This document shows, piece after piece, positions 21,514 through 30,031 of a DNA stretch of 30,031 nucleotides. Position 1 is the first letter of the stretch. Each line of letters begins with the position of its first letter. The notes under the pieces are model-generated. The model was not told the origin of the DNA and did no database searches. It saw only the letters and a program-made list of their open reading frames with translations. Source of the DNA: Vitrella brassicaformis. Taxonomy: Eukaryota > Sar > Vitrellaceae. Made by a program: the position numbers and the translations under genes. The DNA is taken from contig CDMY01000480.1 in the NCBI GenBank assembly GCA_001179505.1, forward strand, positions 38,380-68,410, written 5' to 3'.

Positions 21514-22321
21514 CAACACACACACACACACACATGACTTTTTTGCGTCTTCTGCTGGGTGCACGAGGGTGACTCACATTCATGCATACACTCATGTACG
21601 GCTGAGTCGGTTGCTCGCATCCATTCCATTGCATTCGTACACACGTTGCGTGCGTGGACGGCATAGCATCCATGCATTCATACGCGGCTATATGGCTGCC
21701 TGCTGGCCTGTCATGAATGTGCCTGCCTTCTTTTCTACATGCTCACATCAAACCATGCAGTTCAAGGTGGGAGCATCGCACTTTTTTGTGTCCCCATCGA
21801 TCCATGGCATGGTATCAGAGAGCATCAGCACAGTCACCTGAGAGAGCATCAGTACACGTGAGTATTGGTGGCTGTGGAGGGGGTTCATGTGGTGTGCTGC
21901 GAGCATGTATCCATGGATTGAGTGAATATCGTGCTGTGCATGGTGGGGAGGGGTGGGCCGCTAGCTCTCTAAGCCTCTCTTCTTCTCTTAAACTAGCCTC
22001 TTGCTCTGCCTTGTCTCTCTCAGAGGTACTGAAGCCCTTGTATCGCTTTCAGTCCTCTCATTCACACGTTGATGGATTTTTCCATGTCTAAGTGCGTTGG
22101 TGCGCGCAGTGGTCTTTTCTCAATGAGTAGACGAATGGGATGGACAATCGAACCAAACGAGTCACATCTCTTAAAGTCGACCGACCATCACACAGGTACA
22201 ATGTCAAACACGCCAGTCTACTGCCACGCATCGGCAGACAAGACGTCAACCAGACACAAATGCAGCATTACTACGACCGTTAAAAAACACTACATTCCAT
22301 ACGTCGTATAATACGGAGAGC
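21514..22321. other. Convergent intergenic region, no gene seen
   Basis: About 808 bp lie between the stop of the plus-strand orphan and the stop of the CCCH gene. The part from about 22080 to 22320 is more A/T-rich than the rest of the window. The only small frame of note (22201-22311, 36 codons) has no supporting features. Simple CA and CAT repeats are scattered through 21520-21680. A short inverted motif (GAGAGCTC ... GAGCTCT) sits at 22315-22335 over the CCCH stop codon. Confidence 0.5.
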
Positions 22322-24646
22322 TCACGAAGAGCTCTGGCGTCTAGAGCTGGCCTCTCGCTTGTACGCTTCCTCTATAAAGTCGAACACCGTTGGGGGTTGC
22401 CGGCTAGTCTTCAGTCTTCCGACTGAGTCGTGGATGAAGCGGCACCTTGAGCCCTGGTTGCAGAAGCCTTCCCTGTGGAATTTACACAGCCTGTCGATCT
22501 TCTTCGTCCGGTCTTGAAGCTCCTGCGACCAGCCCAGGCAGGAACCGATGAAGCAGAATGTATGTATATTCATTGCCACACGCACCTGCTCTCCGTGAGC
22601 GAACCAGCAGCGACGTCCCATACTGCATTCGCCCGTCTCCATGAAAGAGGGGCACAACCTGACCTTGATCACTGAACAGGCAGACAAACAGACAGACAGA
22701 CAGACAGACATGCACGGTGGAGAGCGGTGGATAGGTGCGTGAGTGCGTGTACGTACAGCGAGTAAGAGGTCGCAGCTCGTCCTCTCCGTGCGCAAAGGAA
22801 CAATCATCTCCGTGTGGGCAGCGGTGCCGTAGGGTCCAATACCTGATAGACACGGCGAATCATAGGGCACAGCGTCCACTGCCTGCCCGGCGTGCTCGTC
22901 CTTACTTGCAGAGCGCAGTCGGTGTGATACGGATGACTGTGCGGGCGCTGTCGGTGTCGCCGTTGCTATCGTCAGGTGACAGCTCCTCGCGGCTGCTCTC
23001 GTCCTGACACACACAGGCACAGAGGCATGTCTACTGATCGACACTCGTTTGCGCACGAGTACATCGTATAGGGTCATGAGCACACATACTGCGTACAGGC
23101 CTCTCTGCACAAAGCATCTTCTGCCCACCGCCGATGGCATGGAGGCCCTGTGGTCTCTCTCAGTAGTCCTCGGTATCTTAAATGCGCCGCCCCCTCGCTC
23201 AGTCAACCTGTCGTCTGAAAACGAAATCTGACGAAGCAAGGAAGAGCAGGCAACACCCATGATAATGCGATGTTCCTGCCTGTCTGCCCGTGTCGGCTCT
23301 TACGTCTGTCGTGTTGCGAACTGATGAGTACTGCGATGGCTGAGACTGACGGGCTGGACCACTCACGTTGGGGCCAAATTGCACGGGAGCACTGACAACA
23401 CACAAGGACAACAGACAACGAACGGGTGTATTTGGTTGCTTTGCGGGTGCCCTTTTCCCGCCGTGTAACACACGTGCAGAGGAGCTCCGTGACGCCCGCC
23501 GAAACCACCCTCCAGATCGATCGCCGCGTCTCTGTCGGGATGCGAGGCGATGCAGTCGACGAGAAGCACTCAGCGGACCCAGCAAGTGCATCTCCCAGCC
23601 CGACCCTCTTTTCCACGCCCGTCACGATGCCGTAGAGCTTGCCGCAGGCGTCCTTTGTGGCCTGGAATTTGTCATCAAGCGTCGCAATCTTGGGCTTCAT
23701 CCTGTCGAGCAGGTCGGTCATCTCGGTGCCGCCCCATGCCAGGATGTCGGTCTTCCTCTCGTTGATGGCGGTCCGGTTGTCGTGTATGGCCTTCATGATG
23801 GTGGACAGGTGATGCTGAATGCCTTCGAAGACGAGCTGCTCGTGTGGGGGCCCGCTGCTGCTGTGCGCTCGGAGCGACACCATCAGACCGGACAGGCCGA
23901 GAAGCTCCACCAAGATGTCCTCGTCAGATGCACTCTGCATACATGCGCAGCCCAGAGAGTAGCTACGAACGGTACGGGACCCTGTTCGCTCCATCGTGAC
24001 CTTTCTCTTTCGATCGTGTTCGATCGTGTCATGCTCCCCTCCATCGGGCGCACACACGGCTCCCGATGCGCCACTGACACGGAAGCGAGAAACATATCCC
24101 CGTCATTGAGTCGTGAGTCACAAGTGCCTACCCTCCTTGCTGCACGGCCATTTCCTCGTCGGCTGCTGCCGGACCAGCGGGCGGGCCGGGCGGGAGGAAC
24201 TGTGGTGGCTGCAGCTGGCCTGTTGCGCTGCCTCTGCGAGCGCGTGTGATGCCCTTCTCGGCCGCAAAGTCTCGCTGACGGCACTCCTCCACGAACACCT
24301 TGTTGCTGGGGTCTTCGTCGTCTTCCAAGGCACCGTCGGGAGGCGCATTGGCCTGAGATGGAGGACAGAAACGGGGCAATGCGCTTGTGGAATCATCCTC
24401 TTGTGCTTCAATCGATCCAGCAGCAGCACCACCACCACCAGCAGCAGCAGCGGCAGCAGCAAGAGGGGGCGACGGAGCATCAAACAATGGAGGGGCTTCA
24501 ATAGCTGCACACACAAAACACATGTCTGACTGTGGCAAGTGACATGTAGCCTCACCGTTGGAATCCTCTCTTGGAATCCTCTCTTGCGTTGGGAGCTGCC
24601 AATCCGTCTTGTGGTGTGTGAGCAGGTCGCTCTCCATCGCCCTCAT
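22322..24646 (-). CDS. Triple CCCH zinc-finger protein with duplicated-exon domain
   Basis: Ten exons in phase (24556-24646, 24132-24504, 23474-23932, 23367-23391, 23304-23345, 23090-23227, 22906-23003, 22757-22842, 22586-22671, 22322-22522) encode about 532 residues. Three tandem CCCH fingers fill the C-terminal third: C-x8-C-x5-C-x3-H (CKYWTLRHRCPHGDDCSFAH), a second C-x8-C-x5-C-x3-H (CPSFMETGECSMGRRCWFAH), then C-x7-C-x5-C-x3-H (CKFHREGFCNQGSRCRFIH). Such arrays usually bind RNA and control mRNA processing or decay. The N-terminal half has an Ala/Gly/Pro-rich segment and a 153-residue helical domain encoded by one exon that also occurs in the next gene upstream. The start ATG (MRAMESDLLTHHK) follows an in-frame TGA. 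It overlaps the end of the upstream gene, and the true 5' structure may be a fusion with it. Confidence 0.8.
22690..22710. repeat. (CAGA)n microsatellite in an intron
   Basis: Five tandem CAGA units lie in the intron between the exons for the first and second CCCH fingers. On the sense strand of that gene the repeat reads CTGT, the same polarity as in other introns here. Confidence 0.75.
23474..23932 (-). repeat. Duplicated exon, copy A (in the CCCH gene)
   Basis: This 459-nt exon is bounded by phase-2 introns on both sides and encodes 153 residues (ASDEDILVELLGLSG... to ...LLCT). Copy B, in the neighbouring gene at 24898-25356, has exactly the same length and intron phases, with about 94 of ~152 residues identical. 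A 67-nt block (23738-23804) is identical in DNA to 25162-25228. The domain is predicted helical and matches no family I know. Confidence 0.85.
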
Positions 24647-26970
24647 CCATCATACGATCTGCACAGCATAACATTGAACACTTCTTCTCCGTCGCTCGCA
24701 GCCGCAACAATGATGCAGCTCACAGACGGCTTCGTGTGTGGCTTACCACCGCGGTTGTCGCCTCGAGGAGGCTCATTTCCACCACCAGCTGATTCAACAG
24801 ACGGCCTAGCAGCCCTGGTAAGAGAACTGACAGCAGACAGCACAAATGGGTGCACTTCGCGGCCTATCATGCGTTGCCTTGTGAGTGTAATGCATACGTG
24901 CAGAAGACGTCCGCGACGCCCGCAGCCACCTCCTCCCAGATTGGCTGCTGCACCTTTGTGGGGATGGGGTGTGATGCGGTCGAGGAAAAACACAGAGCGA
25001 ACTCGTCCAGTGCGTCCCCAAGCTTGCGCCCTCTGGGGTCGGGCGAGATACTCTGACACAGGTTGTCGTAGGCGTCTTTTGTAGCCTTGTACTTGTCGCC
25101 AAGGTGGTCGATCTGATCCTGCATCCAGTTGAGGAGGTCCATGATCATGTCGTGGCCCCACGCCAGGATGTCGGTCTTCCTCTCGTTGATGGCGGTCCGG
25201 TTGTCGTGTATGGCCTTCATGATGGTGGGCAGGTGATGCTGAATGGCCTGGAAGACGAGCTGCTCGCGTGGGGGCCCGCTGCTGCTGTGCACTCGGAGTG
25301 TCTCTGTCACACCAGACAGGCCGAGAAGCTCCACCAAGATCTCCTTGTCAGATGCGCTCTGCATACACGCGCAAGAAGCAACAGTCATACAGCAAAAGGC
25401 GAAAAGCAGTACATGACCGTACCTTTCGTTTCCGATCGTTTCCGTCCCCTCTGTTTGTCCACGCCTCCCGACGTACCACTGACAGACAGGGGAAAACCAG
25501 ACGCAAAAAGATGGTCACACCTGTCTCCCGATCATGGATGAGGAGCCTCACTATTCTTGATCGTCCTCGAATGCAGCCGGACCACCATTCCGATGCAGCT
25601 CGGGGGGTCGAGTGACCTGTCTGTTTCGATTCTGGTTCTCCTCATTCTTCTCATTGTTTTCCTCTCCTCGCACGCTGTCTTGCACACCTCCCAATGCGGC
25701 CCTGACAGACACACAGACACACAGAGAAGATGACATGTCCACGATTGTGGCGCTCGCTCGTCTTACCTGTCTGGAGTGTCGGAAACCGCTTTCTCGACTG
25801 CTGCACCGCCGTCGGCGGCCGCATGCGCGTCGGATTGCTGTTCGCCTGGTGGGTGATGGCCGAGCGGATCTGGTGTGTCTACCTGTGGTGCTGACGAGGA
25901 ACCCTGAACCGTGGGAAAGCCAGCAATGATGGGTGCATCTGATCCTGTGCGCTGCATCATTGTACCTGTGCTCTAGCTTTCCGCTCTTCATATCGCTTCT
26001 TGACAGCCTTCGCCCACGTGTCACTGCCCTGATCGCCACACACATACACACACACAAACACACACAGGAACTGAGAGGGGGCAGCCTCGCTCTTAGCTAA
26101 CTCTCGCTGACCTTGAAGCCAGATACTTGAAGACGCGAAGCGATCTCCTTGCCCTCCTCCCATATGTCAGCTGGTCCGATGCTCGCCACATCCTCTTGGC
26201 CATCCATCCACTGAAAAATCTCCTCCTCAATTGACTGAAAACGGGGCTTCCGATTCCGCATCTTGTTCCCAGGCGGCGGCGTTTCGCCTGACTCTCGCTG
26301 GTCCTTGACCGCCTTGTAGATGTCCCTGAAGCGCTCATAACCCAATCCACACTCCACTCCATATCTTCTTTTGGAAATCCCCTCTTCTTTCTGTCGATGC
26401 TCAAATTCATCGACGAGCTCCTCAGAGACCACGTCAGCTCGCCGCCCCGAGCAGCTCTCGTGCTGGCTGCATCACTGCTCGGCGCGCCGAGTGGTGTTGG
26501 AAGCGGTGAAAGCGATGCGGCCGATGCATCGGCGAGTGGAGATTGGTGGTGGAGTGGAGGCGGGCGTCCAGCCGGCGAGGAAGGAGAGAGAGCGAGGGGG
26601 CCAGCCACAGCGGCCTGGGCGGCAAGAAGTAGGTAATGCAGCAAGACGTCTGTGGGCAACGCTGGCTGAGTGCCTTACCTTTGAGCCACGATCGGCTCCT
26701 TCGCCGCTCAACACTGCCATCAGTGATCGAACCTGCACCACCAGGCTCACCCTCCCCACCACCCTCTCCCCCATGCTGCTGTTGCTGCTGCTGCTGCCGG
26801 TGTCGTGAGAAAGGCTCGTGGGACGCCTGCTGCTTCGCTGGCGCCCGCCCTCCCCCTCCACCTCCCCGGACACCACCCGCCGCTGGCAGCAGGAGTTGCG
26901 CAAGCGTCCCGTGAGGACCAACGATCTCGGGCTGTCCGCGTGCTGTATCAGCAGTGTGTGGAGCCGACAT
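24552..26970 (-). CDS. CENP-B/pogo-type helix-turn-helix protein with duplicated-exon domain
   Basis: Eight exons (26679-26970, 26112 to ~26437, 25966-26028, 25767-25903, 25552-25701, 24898-25356, 24747-24814, 24552-24658) give about 533 residues. The start is MSAPHTADTARG at 26970. A Gly/Gln-rich disordered N terminus precedes a DNA-binding region at residues ~100-227. This has a first helical unit (EGISKRRYGVECGLG...) and a CENP-B/Tc5-type HTH (SIEEEIFQWMDG, IWEEGKEIASRLQVSGFKGS, DTWAKAVKKRYEER). The pattern W..KA..IA..L...GFKGS..W...FKKRY is characteristic of CENP-B and pogo-like transposases. No DDE catalytic domain follows, so this is probably a host gene derived from a transposon. After a Pro/Ala linker comes the 153-residue exon-encoded domain shared with the CCCH gene. 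The acceptor of exon 2 is uncertain. The terminal exon overlaps the first exon of the CCCH gene in another frame. Confidence 0.68.
24558..24583. repeat. Perfect 13-bp tandem duplication at the gene overlap
   Basis: The unit TTGGAATCCTCTC (plus strand) is present twice back to back, at 24558-24570 and 24571-24583. It lies inside the exon shared by the end of the CENP-B-type gene and the start of the CCCH gene. Because 13 is not a multiple of 3, the duplication shifts frame exactly at the point where the two frames part. Confidence 0.95.
24898..25356 (-). repeat. Duplicated exon, copy B (in the CENP-B-type gene)
   Basis: This is the partner of copy A: 459 nt, phase 2 at both ends, 153 residues (ASDKEILVELLGLSG... 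to ...VFCT). Both copies also share the unusual acceptor in which the phase requires the second AG of GCAGAG. The most conserved core is around TIMKAIHDNRTAINERKTDI. The C-terminal halves have diverged more, and the flanking exons of the two genes are unrelated. Confidence 0.85.
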
Positions 26971-27207
26971 GATGAAGGGCCGCGAGCTGAGAGCAATACA
27001 TCCATTTGGCGGAGAAGGAAGAATGGGCGGACTACAAAATGAAGAGTCATGAGTCACAAGGAATGCCGCTTTTGCAGTGGAAGTGGATGCCTGCTTGTTG
27101 TCCTCGAGATCTGCACACACCAAGGACAGCAGAAAAGGGGCACTTTCCGCCTGCGAGCTGAGATCGCGATCCACAACAATCCCGTGTCTCGAGAAAGGAG
27201 GGAAGAA
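26971..27207. promoter_or_regulatory. Divergent promoter region (HTH gene and nucleoside transporter)
   Basis: The 237 bp lie between the start of the minus-strand HTH gene (26970) and the plus-strand transporter ATG (27208), so both promoters must lie here. No recognisable core element was found. Open frames through the region on both strands have no matching splice structure. Confidence 0.45.
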
Positions 27208-29436
27208 ATGAGCACGGCACGCGTGGAAGCACCTCCATCGCAGCCTTCATCTTCGACCGAGCCTGCTCCAGTGCGCGTGGAGATGCTGGACAGCCAACCG
27301 CGTACGACCAAGGAGGAGCGGAAGCATCGCCGGGAGTTTTTGCTGCTGCAGGCGTGTTTTATCGTGCTTGGCATAGGTTACCTGTTCCCCTTCAGCGCCC
27401 TATTCCAAGCCTACGGTGAGCCTCGAGCACAAGCAGACGTAGGCACTCATTGCAACGGTGGTGCGTGTGTGGTGCTGCAGACTACTGGCGATGGCTGTTT
27501 GAGCAGAACATTGAATTTGATCTCAATCTGGTGGGCAGCGAAAGGAAACCATGACGAGCTCACCGATCTGTGCTGAGAAAGGCTCGTGTTTGTGTTGTGT
27601 TCATTAGATGTTTTGGCTGGTCAACATTTTGTCGCTGTCGAGTGTGGTGCTCTTCTTCTCTCACTCCAGCATCACCAAACGCATCCTTGTCGGCTTTGTG
27701 GGACAGTTCATCTGTGAGCTGCGCCTGAAGTGACGAGCTAATGGATGCTCACATGAGCCCTTCCCTGTTTGCTGTGCAGGCATTTCTTTGCTGCCTTTCA
27801 CTGCCCTCCTAAAGCCGGCTGGCCATCCGGCGGGCAACGCTCTCCTGGCCCTGCTTCTTACTCTTACCGGTGTGCTGTCGTTCATGACCGCATTACTTGA
27901 CTCAGCCATCCTGGCCTTCGGCGCTCAGTTCTCCCAGGACATACAGCAGGCATTGCAGGTAGGGACAAGACACGCAGCAGAGACGGTGCTCGACTCGATC
28001 ATCGATGGCCCACTGTGTCATTCATGTTTCCTTAATTGTCAGGTGGGTGTTGGCGTGTCGACTCTCATCGGTGCCATCTATCGAGACGTCACCAAGGCGT
28101 GCTTCTCGCGAGATGAGGGGCTGGTCGCGTCAACCATCCTCAACTTCGCCATCGGAAGCGCCACTCTGATGGGGTGCACGGCGCTGTTTGTGGCTCTGAT
28201 TCGGTCGGACCTGTACCACAAACATCAGCTGAGAAACAGACGGAAGAGAAAGGTGGACGAGGAGGGGGGCGACCGCATCGACGCCATCATCCCTATTAAC
28301 GGCAGCTCCGTCCATACCGATAGCACCTCGTCCACAAACTTCTCGCTGGATGTGACGCCATCTAGTGAGTCTGAGGTGCGTTGGCAGACGCGAACAGCCA
28401 CCACTCCCTCCCTTGTATGTCACTGTCTCGTCTTGCTGTGTACAGAGCGGCCTGAGCGCATCACTGCTTGAGAACTCCGACCAGCCGTATTTCGCGTTCT
28501 CTCGTCAGTCCCAGCGGAGCACGTCATCTGGCGAGGAGACGGGTACAGCCCGCCGGGCGGACAGCACCGACAGCTGGAGCGGCCCGCAGCCGCCAAAGGC
28601 ATCCATCGCCATGAAAGTGGGGCCGCACCTGTGTGTGCTGATGCTGATCTTCGTCGTATCGTTCGGTCTCTTCCCTGCACTGGTGGGCTGCGTCCACATG
28701 TTTGTATTCATCCTGATTGTGCGGCTGGTTCTTCATGTGTGTTTGTGGGTTTCGTTCATCAGATCACAACGATTCCTGCATACAGCACGCTGCTCAAACC
28801 TCTCAATAAGAGCCAGTGGTACGCATGTCCCACACGAGATGCCATAGCGGCCGCCCATCTGCGTGTGCGCCCCTGTGTGTGTGCAGGTATCAGCTGCTGC
28901 AGCTGACGTGGTTTGCCGTCTGCGACACAATCGGTCGGTTCCTGTGTCACATTCGGTTTGGCCTGACCCTCAAGACGATGCCAATCGTCGTGTTGGCTCG
29001 GTTCGCCCTCTACCCCCTCATGATTGCGCTCGCCACTGGTCGGCTGGCGAGCGACCTATTGACCACTTTGTCGGTGGCCATTTTGGGCTTTACGAACGGA
29101 CATACCACCTCGCTGATCATTATTCTGGTGCGGCAAGTGGGAGGGCAGGGCACATGCGTGGCATAGATGTGCGTGAATGAATGGATGGATGTGTGACGCA
29201 GATAACGGAGTTTTGCTCTCCCAAGGAGCGGCAGTATGCGGCCACCCTGCAGGTACTTTCTGTCTGCCGCACACATGCCACCGACCGATTGAGCCATCAT
29301 CAGCTCTTTCGTCAGCTCTTTCGTTTCTTGCCTGTCTTTGGTTGTTGCCTTGCAGAGTTTTTCTTTGAATGCTGGTCTGTTGGGTGGGTCTGTCGTCGGT
29401 TTTGTTGTGGCAGGACTGACGGGCATCGCGAACTGA
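27208..29436 (+). CDS. Equilibrative nucleoside transporter (SLC29/ENT family)
   Basis: Ten exons (27208-27415, 27481-27530, 27608-27713, 27780-27958, 28043-28375, 28446-28682, 28763-28818, 28887-29127, 29202-29252, 29356-29436) splice in phase to 513 residues. ENTs carry nucleosides and bases across membranes through 11 helices. After a ~45-residue hydrophilic N terminus the first helix reads FIVLGIGYLFPFSALFQAYD, the family's G-x-G-x-L-x-P-(W/F)-N/S...DYW signature. Later come a long charged cytosolic loop (RNRRKRKVDEEGGD...) between helices 6 and 7, as ENTs have; the conserved FPALITTIPAYS; and GFTNGHTTSLIIIL, matching the GxSNGxxxSL motif near helices 9-10. It ends with a Gly-rich helix (LNAGLLGGSVVGFVVAGLTG). 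The length is normal. Parasites and algae use such carriers for purine uptake. The start ATG is the first in frame after GAAGAA. Confidence 0.88.
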
Positions 29437-30031
29437 CCACTTTTTGCCTGCTCGTGCTGCTGCGCTAGTCGCACACAGAAGATGTCTTTGTTCGTTTGTT
29501 TGTTTGCTAGTGGAGGGGGGGGAAGGGACCAGCTATTGCTGTTGGTAGTGGTAGTGTGTTTGCAGGGTGTGCACCGCCTTTTGTCGAATTGTGGATAGGC
29601 GTGACGATGGAAGCGGAATTTGACTTTCACGACCCCCCCAAAAGCACCAGCTGGGGGAGTGCTCTACGGTACTTCGTGTGTTCGCCCGATCGGTTCTTCC
29701 GGGGTTGCCAATCGACCGACGTAAAAAAAAAACCACCGAAAAAAACGGAAACACAAAAACGGATAAGACGCCAGAAAAGCGCATGCAGCCCCCAGCCCCC
29801 CTTCAAAATCAGTCCCAGCGTGAAGGAGGAGCAGCGTCGGAGGTCTCATGAAGGCCCCTCACGTACAACGGCGAACAGAACTCGGGTGAGAAACACACAG
29901 CATGGCGATACAAAGCAACCTCGTCATCAGATCAATAGCCAGAGAGCGTTGGAGGTGACAGGACAGCCAGCCTCTTGAGTAGCCAGAGCAGCGTCAGGTG
30001 AGAGGATGATTACTAAGGTATTGCCTGTGAT
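29437..30031. other. 3' flank of the transporter gene, no gene called
   Basis: The last ~595 bp start with the transporter's 3' UTR (T/G-rich, with a TTGTTTGTTTG tract near 29492) and continue with A-rich runs around 29723-29760. Short frames on both strands (e.g. 29556-29978 +) have no recognisable content. A GTGAGA donor near 29884 and an AG near 29992 could belong to a gene that continues past the window edge, but this cannot be judged here. Confidence 0.45.

Noticed and set aside
23258-23260. ATG opening MGVACSS, an apparent myristoylated start for the CCCH protein
   Set aside because: The segment sits in an intron (23228-23303) with a GTAAGA donor and a pyrimidine-rich TTCGTCAG acceptor. 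Upstream exons connect in phase 0 across it, so the protein more likely begins far upstream.
25955-25960. ATGATG as a possible start of a short gene (MMQRTGSDAP)
   Set aside because: It falls within an intron from 25965 down to 25904 with a good acceptor (CCCACGGTTCAG). Splicing joins the HTH exon to the next exon in phase 0.

Overview
The window reads as nuclear DNA of an intron-rich, gene-dense protist. Genes are broken into many short exons joined by mostly 45-180 nt introns with GT-AG (rarely GC-AG) ends. Introns are full of CA/TG, CTGT/CAGA and CACAC simple repeats. There are no bacterial signals. Gene content (V-ATPase subunit e, an equilibrative nucleoside transporter, an LRRC45-like centrosomal protein, F-box, RING and CCCH proteins, and several orphans) and this style fit a chromerid/alveolate-type alga such as Vitrella. 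That placement is inference from style and memory, not proof. I built gene models by hand from splice sites, and reading-phase continuity was the main test for each junction.

Layout: a 5'-truncated RING-finger gene (+, 92-2447); a 17-exon LRR plus coiled-coil gene (-, 3050-6271); V-ATPase subunit e (+, 6904-7429); an EF-hand protein with a predicted dual-acylation N terminus (-, 8870-10671); an F-box/ankyrin protein (+, 10799-14513); a charged orphan ORF (-, 14889-15839); an F-box-like protein with an RGG tail (+, 15962-18458); a beta-rich orphan gene (-, 18739-19836 and beyond); a second orphan (+, 20322-21513); a triple-CCCH zinc-finger gene (-, 22322-24646); a CENP-B-type helix-turn-helix gene (-, 24552-26970); and an SLC29/ENT transporter (+, 27208-29436). 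Genes alternate strand all the way along, so intergenic spaces alternate between convergent tails and divergent promoters. The single exception is the neighbouring CCCH and CENP-B-type pair.

The most interesting region is 22322-26970. The two same-strand genes each carry a copy of the same 459-nt, phase 2-2 exon (about 60% identical in protein, with a 67-nt stretch identical in DNA). They overlap at a perfect 13-bp tandem duplication. Counting reading phase, removing one 13-bp copy would make the two genes one continuous frame. So this is either a single CENP-B-HTH/duplicated-domain/CCCH gene split by a 13-bp duplication (or an assembly error), or two overlapping genes.

The genes do not form an operon or pathway. 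Recognisable roles are vacuolar acidification, nucleoside uptake, centriole/centrosome structure, ubiquitin-ligase adaptors and nucleic-acid binding.
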